Assembly (NCBI GenBank): GCA_036939755.1 | Contig: JALLAZ010001017.1 | Location: 1 to 10,741, forward strand | Direction: 5' to 3' | Length of the DNA: 10,741 bases | Origin: Stephanodiscus triporus | Lineage: Eukaryota; Bacillariophyta; Thalassiosirophyceae; Thalassiosirales; Thalassiosiraceae | Part shown: positions 1 to 7,692 of the stretch, piece after piece | Layout of the letters: each line of letters begins with the position of its first letter | How positions within the stretch are numbered: position 1 is the first letter of the stretch | The notes under the pieces: generated by a model | What the model was told of the DNA's origin: nothing | The model's input: the letters and a program-made list of their open reading frames with translations, nothing else | The model's database searches: none | Translations under genes and position numbers: made by a program

Positions 1-2
1 TC

Positions 3-134
3 CCTAGTCGAGAGAAGGCATCTTCTGACGAGATTGAATGCCAGGCCATTCAGCCAGTGGAGGACGGAACAGGTATGGACATTGAAGCAACCATATCAAT
101 GACTCAAGTTACAAATAGTCCATCTTTAGGTTGA
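3..134 (+). CDS. 3' end of an unidentified gene (partial)
   Basis: Reading from base 3 the frame stays open for 43 codons and ends in TGA at 132-134; the other two + frames hit stops early. The encoded tail is acidic and Ser/Thr-rich (motifs such as SSDEIE, VEDGTGMDIE), which looks more like a soluble protein's disordered C-terminus than random sequence. It runs off the left edge, so no domain, start or function can be given. It is convergent with the cathepsin gene, whose stop lies at 691-693. It could also be a chance open stretch; the short length leaves real doubt. Confidence 0.4.
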   Translation, partial: PSREKASSDEIECQAIQPVEDGTGMDIEATISMTQVTNSPSLG

Positions 135-690
135 TAGACATCATATAAAGGTGCGAAGCCTAACTCATCCGTCTTTGGTAGAATCAGGGAACAGTGAACA
201 AAGAACCAGCTGGAACTTCATCTGCTGCCTGTTCATGGTATTGCCTTCGTCTGTTGGAAGCATGCTTGGAGTGGTCCTTGTCTTTAGGCTTCTCTAGACA
301 AGGCGAACGATAAATTGAATGAAAGTTATTGGTGGAGGCGGTGGGGTGGTGGGATTTTGGGGAGTCGAGCTTTTTTCCCACCCATGCGGTGTGTTTTGGG
401 TCGTCAGGTCTAAACTAAAGAGGTCATGTTCTACTAAGTCAATGGGGAAGATCTTAGGGTTCATATTCAGAATGTTATAGTAAAGGCTTCTTCGTACTTT
501 ATTTTCATTAGTATTTATACCTTTGGCAGATCTCCACCTAAAATCACATAATGAACCTTTGACAATGGTCCTGGTTAATATCGTATGAATATATGGCAGT
601 ACGTACAAGCCGCTAATTCTATCACAATGCCTACTCCTAAGTACCCACAATCGATCTTCGTGTATTCTATATCAAATCAAAATCGGGAAC
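135..690. other. Intergenic region between convergent genes
   Basis: This stretch lies between the end of the left-edge gene and the stop codon of the minus-strand cathepsin gene, so it should hold two 3' untranslated regions. Open frames on the minus strand (381-184 and 650-294) have low-complexity, Pro/Thr-rich translations without family resemblance and I do not call them. The only compositional feature is a G-rich tract on the + strand at about 329-363. No RNA gene or mobile element is visible. Confidence 0.6.
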
Positions 691-2179
691 TTATCCTCTC
701 ATAGTTTCGAAGACGTATTCGACTCCTAGCTTGGTGCGAAGGCCGGACTTGGCCTCTTTCATGGCCATGAACTCAACGGAGGGATCAACATAAGTTTGGC
801 CCAAAAACTTTGTCGAGGTTGGCGCCTGCCCGTGGTTCTGAATCTGGCCACCACAATACTTCCCGTCCTCAGAGCAGGCAACATTCTCAACAGTGAACGT
901 CCCGGGGGTCACCCATGCGACATGATCTTCGATGCCCATCATGTTCTTTCCAGCAGCGATCCTAGCGAATCCCATCTCACCCCAGTACTCACCCCAGCTG
1001 TTCCTGATGATCCAGTAGTCTTTTTCAGTATCAGGATCCTTGCCAAAACCAGTGATTGAGACGATGTGATTGGTGTTGGTGGAGGCGGTTTCATCATCAA
1101 GAATACCACCCACGTAATCTCTGAGCGGATCTGCGTTAATAGTTGTCGCCACAGGTCCTCTGGCATAAATCTCCGCCTTGATCTGGTGCACCCTCTTCGC
1201 TGGGTCTTCGAACATATCAAATATTCCACCCCCAATCTCACCATACTCGGCTACCGTCGCGTTTGGAAAGTAGTCGAGTTCGACGCAATCGCCGCCACTA
1301 TCCGAGAATCCCCCGCAGGTGCGACAGGTGTTGACGGCACTGCAGGTTGTATCAATGTGGGGGCAGAATCCTTCTGTGGACTCGGCAGAGCATGCCAAGT
1401 AGGGCTGGCATCTGTTTTTGTGTAAAAATAGTCGATTGATGAAAATAGAGTGTACGCAAACAATAATGGATGTGAGCGACTCAACGAACGATAAAACAAC
1501 GAAACTAAACCACACCACTCACGTGTCAAAGGGAATAAACCCTGTCTGCTGTATGAGCTCATACACTCCAGTGTGATAGCCGCCGTGACAAGATCCGGCC
1601 GTGTCCGCTCCACAATTCAAAATGTACTGGATGCTGAGGTTGATGTCATGTCCCTCCCCCTTACGTGCAATCTTGATCCTGTCCTGGAGGCTCGAAACGG
1701 CCCCGTGGGCCCAGCAACTATGTACATGATCAATTTGCGTTGTGGAAAAAATACATCGGTTTAGCCGGAAGAACCAATACAGCAGGGGGAACACGTCACT
1801 CGAGAGAGCTCTCACCTGCCACAGTAATGCGGAATGTGCTGATTCAAGTGTTTGGTCAAGTAGGATTTGCCATTGACATTGTCCCAGTTCCAGTTGTCGG
1901 GAATATCGTCCTCAACTAAGTAGCTGCCGTTCGAGAGAGACAAAACGAGAGTTTAATACTTCGTACTTAACGGATGAAGGCAAAATGATACTCTAGAGTA
2001 ACTTTGTAACCAACGCGGTGTGAAACAGAACATGCAACTCACGTGTGAGGGAGGGGAGATACGACTTGACTTCTCTTTTTATGACCCTCCATGATCTTGA
2101 TCTCGTTCGGGTGTTCCCTCGCCATGGCGGGGGCGACGGCGACGGCGACGGCGGCGAGGGGAAGGATGGCGGCTTTCAT
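691..2179 (-). CDS. Cathepsin Z/X-like papain-family cysteine protease (C1A), four exons
   Basis: Joining exons 2179-2043, 1923-1816, 1717-1523 and 1411-691 gives 386 aa. Introns are 119, 98 and 111 nt, all GT-AG and all phase 2. Residues 1-20 form a signal peptide ending AMA, followed by a short propeptide and a mature start near IPDNWNW (53-59). The catalytic motif CGSCWAHG places Cys83, with oxyanion Gln74, His262 (NHIVSI) and Asn284 (RNSWGEYWG). The HIPHY segment between Gln and Cys is the three-residue insertion typical of cathepsin Z/X, a lysosomal or secreted carboxypeptidase, so that specificity is expected. Intron 2 splits the Ser82 codon directly before the nucleophile. About 70 residues (317-386, including two Cys) extend past the usual C-terminus, and the propeptide has no Cys. 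The ATG at 2179 is chosen because it starts the signal peptide and has A at -3. Confidence 0.9.
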
Positions 2180-2736
2180 GTTCAGCGCTTTGAAAATAAG
2201 GGTGAAGGACTCGGCTCCGAGGAAAGAAAAATGCGATGAAGAGGTGAACACAGACAGAACACGGCGCTCTGTTCGCAAGAACGAACGCAAGAGCAAAGTG
2301 CTGGCAGAAGAACGCTCAGAACCTCCCCCCCCGGGCCAAAAAGCGCGTCACAGCACTCACAGGCCCAGATTTCCGTTCAACTTGTTCAGAGCGGACCTTA
2401 ACTTTTGTGTGTGTGTTTGAGAACTCGGGTGACGTCACTGATTCAATTTGCGATCTAAATTAGCGTCTTTCTTGTGTATGGGTATTAACTTTCGTCATTA
2501 ATTATCACTTTCTCGGTGTTTGGATAATACACATTATATTTTGTAGGACGAGGCACATTTTATTTCTGTGTACCATACTGTATATTTCTTTGTCCTAGAC
2601 AAGATATAGGCCTCGATTCGCAGAAAGAGCCCTCGAAAAAACCAACGACCACGGCCATGGCTGAGAGATTTGCTCACATCTCAAACTGGCACGGCATTAT
2701 GATGTGGTGCCAGCAACGGAAGGCAGGGTAAGGAGA
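2180..2736. other. Intergenic region upstream of two divergent genes
   Basis: This is the upstream region of the minus-strand cathepsin gene and, further right, of the + strand membrane-protein gene. It contains a (GT)n run at about 2406-2417, a C-rich run near 2326-2334, a CRE palindrome at 2430-2437 and otherwise AT-rich sequence from 2440 to 2620. A 24-codon ORF with a good start context (2656-2730) exists but precedes the TATA box and has no recognisable product. No RNA gene is apparent. Confidence 0.55.
2430..2437. promoter_or_regulatory. CRE palindrome TGACGTCA
   Basis: A perfect 8-bp cAMP-response element lies about 250 bp upstream of the cathepsin start codon. bZIP proteins bind this core. 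In diatoms, TGACGT-type elements upstream of carbonic anhydrase genes are reported to mediate CO2/cAMP repression. An 8-mer can occur by chance, so function is only suggested by its position in a promoter-length spacer. Confidence 0.4.
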
Positions 2737-2746
2737 TATATAAAAG
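2737..2746 (+). promoter_or_regulatory. TATA box (TATATAAAAG)
   Basis: This is a strong match to the eukaryotic TATA consensus on the + strand, so initiation would be expected near 2765-2775. The next convincing + strand start codon is at 3150, which implies a 5' untranslated region of about 380 nt or an untranslated first exon with an intron. It is the best core-promoter candidate for the 378-aa membrane protein gene. Confidence 0.4.
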
Positions 2747-2990
2747 TGACGCTCGCGTAACGAATTGGAGCGGTAGGAAAGTCGATGACAGGTGCTATGG
2801 CAACCCGGCCGTGAATCGGGTGGACCGGGGGATCTGGGGGGGGTGCTTCCGCATTGTTGTAACAATAATCGTATCCGGCGGCCCATTCAATTATTCACGA
2901 TGGCGATTTGGAATGTCATCGCATCCACAAGCGTCGCTTCCTTCCCCTCTTCCATCGGCGTCTCCGGAGACCTGGGCTGTCAATCGTCCT

Positions 2991-3002
2991 TCTCTCTCTC
3001 TC
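2991..3002 (+). repeat. (TC)6 microsatellite in a pyrimidine-rich leader
   Basis: Six TC dinucleotides sit inside a longer pyrimidine-rich tract (about 2985-3004), 150 bp upstream of the ATG at 3150. They probably fall in the 5' untranslated region or proximal promoter of that gene. Confidence 0.7.
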
Positions 3003-3149
3003 TTTGTGTCCATCGTCTGTTCCGCGCCACGACGTACTGACCTCGTCGTTTATTTCGTGTTCTTCTTCTCATCCTCTCGACCCACGTAAAAACTCCATCC
3101 ACCAATAATTTTTTCTCCCACAAGCGCGACTAAATTCAACAATACAATC

Positions 3150-4493
3150 ATGACGAGACCGCGAACGACGACGACGACGAGGATCTTCCTCGCCGTCATG
3201 TCCCTCCTCGGCGCCGGGGGGATCTCCACCGCCCGCGCCGACGACGCCATCGAGTACTGGACCAACTACGCGATATACCCCAAGAGGTGCGTCCACTACA
3301 ACAACAACGATCACATCATGTTCGCGATGTACGAGAAGGCGTCCAATCACTGCGTCGACGCGCCGCTGGGGACGTACGTCGCGAGCGTCCCGACCTTCGT
3401 CTACGCCTACCTCGAGCAGGCGGCCGACAACGCCGCCGACGCCGGGGAGGAGTACGAGTACCCCGCCGCGTCGGACTACCTCGACTGCACGCTGAAGCAG
3501 ATCGGCGGCGTGGACTACTACGTGCAGCTCGGGTGCAGCGACTACGACCCGACGACGCTGGCGGTGAACATCTACTCCGACGCGCAGTGCACCGAGCACT
3601 CGCACGTGGACGGGTACGACGACGCCAACCTCAGCGTCGACATATCGGTCTCGTTCGGGAAGTGCACGCCGTGCGTCGTTTGGTTCGACAAGAACGCCGA
3701 CGACATCGACGATCAGTACTACGTTAACAAGCAAATGAACTCCCCCCTTTGCAGCGCCATGTGGGAGTACAAGGAGACGTGCGACAGAGGTTGCCAAAAA
3801 ATGGGGAATCTCGCATCGTCGTGGGGGGATGGGTGGAATAAGGCGGATAAGGTGCTGTTGAGCATCCTCAGTCTCTTCGGTGAGTACCGTCCCATCATGG
3901 TCGGCAAACGACGATGACTTTTTGCGTTGGAGGCGGTTCGGGATGTACATGTGCTGGCGAGGTAACCGATGGGTCTATCGTCGTCTCACATACGTGTACT
4001 TTTGCTTCTCCAACCCCCAACGCCCAACCTCACTCGACGGTCTTCCAAAATGAATACGCGACGACTATGAAAACGAAATAAAAAAGGCTTCGGGATGCTC
4101 CTCGCCATCATCAACAAGCGTCAAAAGATGTCGAACAAGGACGCCCTCCTCGAGCAGGCGGCCATTTCCGCCGCGGGGTTGCAGCCGTCCCACATCCTCG
4201 GCATCTTCGCCCTCCTGATCCTGATCATAACGATCTTCGGCCTCCTCGGGCTGAAGAAGATCACGTGGGCGCTCCTCCTCATTCTCAACATGGTACTGTT
4301 CGGTTACCTGATGAAATTGACGTTGGACGGCAGCGTGAAGGAGACTATTATCGGCCCGGATGGCAAAATTGTGGAGGACGATGACGACGACGACGACGAA
4401 GATCACGATCACGATCCCAACAATTCGAGTTTCGCTTCCGGGTACTCTAGTCCGGCAGCTCCGCCGATACTCAATGATAAGGCGATCGTGTAG
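3150..4493 (+). CDS. Unrecognised secretory-pathway membrane protein: 10-Cys lumenal domain, three membrane segments, Asp/His-rich tail
   Basis: Exons 3150-3879 and 4087-4493 (207-nt GT-AG intron, phase 1) join inside a Gly codon and give 378 aa. Joining completes a membrane segment that would otherwise be cut at both ends, which supports the model. Residues 1-30 look like a signal peptide (cleavage after ARA). Residues 31-230 are acidic and Tyr-rich with ten cysteines (47, 68, 113, 129, 147, 172, 175, 201, 211, 215), an even number compatible with five disulfides. Hydrophobic segments lie at about 234-252, 279-299 and 302-321. The predicted tail is cytosolic, with ten acidic residues from 340 to 349 and three His around 349-353. 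I do not recognise the family; the loop KRQKMSNKDALLEQAA between segments 1 and 2 is a useful search handle. Third positions are about 95% G/C in the first 100 codons, far above its neighbours, suggesting high expression. Codons 6-10 are an (ACG)5 repeat encoding Thr. Confidence 0.8.
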
Positions 4494-4787
4494 GGGAAGA
4501 TGTACGTTTTCAACAATATGGTTCGTTTTCAACATTGTAGAGCTCGTCGTGTGTTGAGGTGTACAGGGTGTATGATGGCGAGGGACGTGTAGGAGTAGTT
4601 GGTCTACAAATTTCTAGTTTTTCAAATAAGCAATATTGATGACTACTCTAGCATTGTGTTTACACATGTGTTGTAGGTAGTCTTCCAAGACTTCCGCGGT
4701 GAACCAAAAAGAATATGACGTTTCTATTCACATCTTCATGTCACGTCGACTGATATTGGTGCCTCGCTTGGTCATCTATACATGCAC
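4494..4787. other. Spacer between convergent genes
   Basis: These 294 bp hold the 3' untranslated regions of the + strand membrane-protein gene and the minus-strand CAP gene. No ORF, repeat or RNA gene was seen. Confidence 0.6.
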
Positions 4788-5731
4788 TTAATGACATCCA
4801 TTCGGCGGGCACTCGGGTCCGCACAGTCCGCCCTCCTCCAACATCATCGGCTCGATCCACCAGTCTTGTCGTTCGCTCTTGTATTTGTTCATGTTACAGT
4901 TGCCTAGGGATAGATAGATAGATCCAAGGACGGGATGCCGTGTAACGTGAACATTAGCCGCGACGTGTGTGGCATAATATTATGCGGCGAGAGTCAAAGG
5001 CAGCATCAAAAATATCATTCCTCACCGGGACGAGCGTATCGACAAACTTGTGTATGACACGTTTTGCCTTCTCCCATGTCCTTCGACGACTCTGCGCACC
5101 CCACATACTTGGTGGATCTCCACAAGACCTGCGTAAGATGGCTGTTATGCGGTGGCTGCCAATTCTCCTCTCTCTCAACGAAGCGACGGACGATTTGGTC
5201 TGTGGTGTGGAGCCTTCCAAAGCTGCCACTGCCCTGATTTGCGGTCGCACACTCGCCATACTTCGTGTTAGGGTCGTGGTACATTCCCTTGCCGCAACTT
5301 GCCAGCAGAGTCTCCGCCCACACTTTGGCTTCCGCCTTGAGCGAATCGTCCCACTTGAGAGGAACGTAGGCCTTGTTGTACCGTTCGTGCCAAACCTTCC
5401 TCCTTGTGTTGTGGCTGTTCAAGTACTGCCTGTCGCGGTCGGTCATCGTTTGCATCCGAGCCAACTCTTCCTTCGGCAACTGACCCAATGGAGTGATTGA
5501 CTCGTTTCCGTACGAAACCATTCTGGTGTTGTTGCTATTCGAAACCACCTCCACCAACGACGATGATGTAGTACCATTCGATGTTTCGTTGTGGTACGGC
5601 GCAACTTCTACTACGGAGCGATTGACCTTGCGGAGCATGGAACGGACAGGGGTCGCATCCGACGTGCCAGCCGCTGGCATGGCAGAAGCGAGCGAAGAGA
5701 CGATGGCAAGGGAGAGGAAGAAGTTCATCAT
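4788..5731 (-). CDS. Secreted CAP/SCP-domain protein, two exons
   Basis: Exons 5731-5026 and 4903-4788 (122-nt GT-AG intron, phase 1) give 273 aa. An N-terminal signal peptide (about 1-17) is followed by a Ser/Thr/Asn-rich linker with five N-glycosylation sequons (Asn37, 48, 52, 67, 76). The CAP domain spans about 100-250: HNTRR near 107-111, GMYHDP with His152, KYGE with Glu160, the CAP1 signature [10 protein letters not shown] (198-207) and the CAP2 region [15 protein letters not shown]. The intron cuts the Gly of that last motif, and the downstream exon restores it exactly, which supports the splice. The tail (237-273) is short and Cys-rich, ending near CPPNGCH. CAP proteins are secreted and often bind sterols or act at cell surfaces; the specific role here is unknown. 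The first in-frame ATG is at 5731; a second ATG follows directly. Confidence 0.9.
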
Positions 5732-6117
5732 GTGAAAATTGTGAGCTCTGATGTCTCGAAACACTTATGGAGTGTTGACAGGAGCATCTTTTGAACAGTC
5801 CCGTGAGACGTTTTTATTTGGTTTACTTAACGAAAAATAACGTTCGTTGGTCATAATATCCTCACTTCTTATTACATATTTATCGCATCAATATCATCGA
5901 TGAATGAGACAGCGTCGTTTGCGCACTCTCGTGTTGTTGTCACTTGCGACACACGGCATCTTGCGCGCAATGCGCAGAAAAATATTTTGTCATATTTATA
6001 TAAGTATGAGTTTATATATTTACACTCATTCAAAATAAAACACACCTTCATTCCCAACGGTGGGCGAAGGAAGCAGCGCAACGACTGTGGTATGCATTGC
6101 ATTCGGACGATATAGTG
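5732..6117. promoter_or_regulatory. Divergent promoter region between the CAP and DRC2 genes
   Basis: This spacer separates two start codons pointing in opposite directions. It contains TTTATATAAG at 5995-6004, a plausible TATA box for the DRC2 gene, and the perfect palindrome TTGCGCGCAA at 5961-5970 followed by TGCGCA. On the minus strand CCAAATAAAAAC (about 5810-5821) is a weak TATA-like candidate for the CAP gene. The region from 5985 to 6045 is AT-rich. Whether the two genes share control cannot be told from sequence. Confidence 0.5.
6092..6115 (+). other. Short upstream ORF before the DRC2 start codon
   Basis: The ATG at 6092 opens a seven-codon frame ending in TAG at 6113-6115, only two bases before the main ATG at 6118. 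It lies downstream of the likely TATA box (5995-6004), so it is probably in the leader. Such a placement could lower or condition translation of the main ORF through reinitiation. It could also be incidental. Confidence 0.4.
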
Positions 6118-7650
6118 ATGGAATCCATCGAAAAGGAGCCTAACGGAACGCCGTCATCCAACATCGATGATGTTCCAGACACGCCGGATGACCCTATTGG
6201 CAACACGGCTCCTCCTTTTGACGTTTCATCCTCAGCCAATGTCGATCAAGTCACTAATGATGACATTCAAAATAAGCTCCTCCCGACCACCGATAGCAAT
6301 AGAATCACTGAAAGACTTGACCGCGAGCTCGCACTTTCTAAAACTCATCGACTTCAACTACAAAGCCATTGGAGACAGGTGTTAGTCAGAGAGAAATTCC
6401 AAGAGCTGCACAACGAAATACCGCAGCTCATTCAATGTCACGATGAAAATGTCGCAAGGAAAGAGGAGGTAATTGATTCCCTACTCAAGGAAATTAGATG
6501 CTTACAGGAACTGTACCGAGATGCCACGATTGCCAAAATGAATCGTATAGAAGGATTAGTTGCCATTCATAATGGTCAAGTGATGAAGCTTGAGGGTGAT
6601 TTTCGTGACAGAGTATCTTCGTTTCAGTCTCAATTTCGAAAGGATATCGATATGATCAACTCGCAATACGGTAAGGAGAAGGATGCGACACGACGATGTG
6701 TTCAAGCGCAAGCAGAAGTGGACGCCCGTCAAATAAATGCACTGCAGCAGAAATATTATCATGAATTGGAGGAGATTAAGAATCGCAATAATGATGTCAT
6801 CAACGGCATGCGCTTCATTATGGATTCGAAGCTCGAAGAATTGGAGGAACAATTCGTACGTTCCCACGGAGAGTTTGCTCAGAACACCGATGGCACGCGT
6901 ATTGCGTACGGTCAATTGAATTCCAAGAATGACGCAATTCGCAAGGAGATATCAGACAAGATGCGACACGCAAACAAGCTCCAGAGGGAGATACAGCGCT
7001 TCCAACTGATTGCCAAGCAGGAGGAGGCTCAGATAAGCGAACGTCATCATGAGCTGTTGGCGCGTAAAACGCGAGCCATTGCAAAGTGGAATTCGATGCA
7101 AGAGAGAATGACGATGTTCAGAGAAGAGCAACAAACAAAGTTACTTGACTTGATCCGGCGTGCGAACGAACGAAAGGAAGCTCTGATACACCAATGTGAG
7201 TTGGCGGAACGCGTGGAGAAGATTGCATTGGCTTGTCAAAAGTTAGAATCGTCGAGAGAGAAGTTTGCTTCGCTGCTTCGTGAGGCGGCTTGTCCCATGG
7301 ATAAGCTGCTATCAAGTGAGGACGACGGAGGAGAATCGACAGCAGAAAACGACAAGAATAGCGACCAAAGAGCGTTGATAGTTGGCTGCATGGGACGATT
7401 GGGAGATACGACGCACAACTTTTGGAACAAGTACAACATGGCGAAGCTCGATATCCTGATACTTGAAAGAGATGTCCGTCGATTGAAGATTAGAGAGGAG
7501 GAATTAAGGACTAAGCTCAATATGTATCGCGATGGCATTACCGTAAATGACGATGTGATGAAGGACCGAAATCCGTTGTTCGTGATTAATGGCAAAATGA
7601 ATGCCATGCTGCCTAAAAAAAAAACAGAGAAGAGTAGACGCCTTAAGTGA
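6118..7650 (+). CDS. DRC2: DRC2/CCDC65-like nexin-dynein regulatory complex subunit
   Basis: A single intronless ORF of 510 aa from the first in-frame ATG (6118); the frame is open a little upstream but with no ATG. The protein is almost entirely predicted coiled coil after an acidic, disordered N-terminus (about 1-60). Family features in order: a QSHWRQVLVREK segment (about 82-93), KEEVIDSLLKEI, a long helical rod with the ERKEALIHQCELAERVEKIA region near the middle, then WNKYNMAKLDILILERD and the C-terminal DGITVNDDVM..NPLFVING block (about 472-492). From memory these match DRC2 (CCDC65/FAP250), which pairs with DRC1 to form the base plate of the nexin-dynein regulatory complex that links outer doublets of motile axonemes. 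Length is close to animal and algal DRC2. Its expected place is the male-gamete flagellum. A run of nine A's at the 3' end encodes the Lys-rich tail. Confidence 0.85.
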   Translation: MESIEKEPNGTPSSNIDDVPDTPDDPIGNTAPPFDVSSSANVDQVTNDDIQNKLLPTTDSNRITERLDRELALSKTHRLQLQSHWRQVLVREKFQELHNEIPQLIQCHDENVARKEEVIDSLLKEIRCLQELYRDATIAKMNRIEGLVAIHNGQVMKLEGDFRDRVSSFQSQFRKDIDMINSQYGKEKDATRRCVQAQAEVDARQINALQQKYYHELEEIKNRNNDVINGMRFIMDSKLEELEEQFVRSHGEFAQNTDGTRIAYGQLNSKNDAIRKEISDKMRHANKLQREIQRFQLIAKQEEAQISERHHELLARKTRAIAKWNSMQERMTMFREEQQTKLLDLIRRANERKEALIHQCELAERVEKIALACQKLESSREKFASLLREAACPMDKLLSSEDDGGESTAENDKNSDQRALIVGCMGRLGDTTHNFWNKYNMAKLDILILERDVRRLKIREEELRTKLNMYRDGITVNDDVMKDRNPLFVINGKMNAMLPKKKTEKSRRLK

Positions 7651-7692
7651 AAGAGATATAAAATAACCACTCGAAAACCATTACTTTCCAAA

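Noticed and set aside
2661..2716. Possible tRNA or structured RNA suggested by GAGAT/ATCTC and TGGCAC/GTGCCA pairs
   Set aside because: No cloverleaf with conserved T-loop or anticodon arm could be built.
2656..2730. 24-codon ORF starting in a strong GCCATGG context
   Set aside because: Too short, upstream of the TATA box, and with no convincing downstream exon.
2674..3040. Overlapping ORFs of 66-92 codons on both strands
   Set aside because: Arg/Pro/Ser-rich, no motif, and located in a probable promoter and leader region.
3287..3727. 146-codon + strand ORF rich in Arg
   Set aside because: Frame-shifted shadow of the same GC-rich exon.
3069..3950. 293-codon minus-strand ORF rich in Val, Arg and Gly
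   Set aside because: It is the antisense shadow of the GC3-rich membrane-protein exon; its composition follows from complementing G/C-ending codons and it shows no family motif.
5732..5764. In-frame upstream extension of the CAP protein to 5764
   Set aside because: The codon there is GTG, not ATG; the ATG at 5731 begins a good signal peptide.
6097..6117. Start of the DRC2 protein at 6097
   Set aside because: The codon is TTG; the first in-frame ATG is at 6118.
7236..7691. 151-codon minus-strand ORF with hydrophobic, Ser-rich translation
   Set aside because: Antisense of the DRC2 3' end, which has clear family motifs on the + strand.
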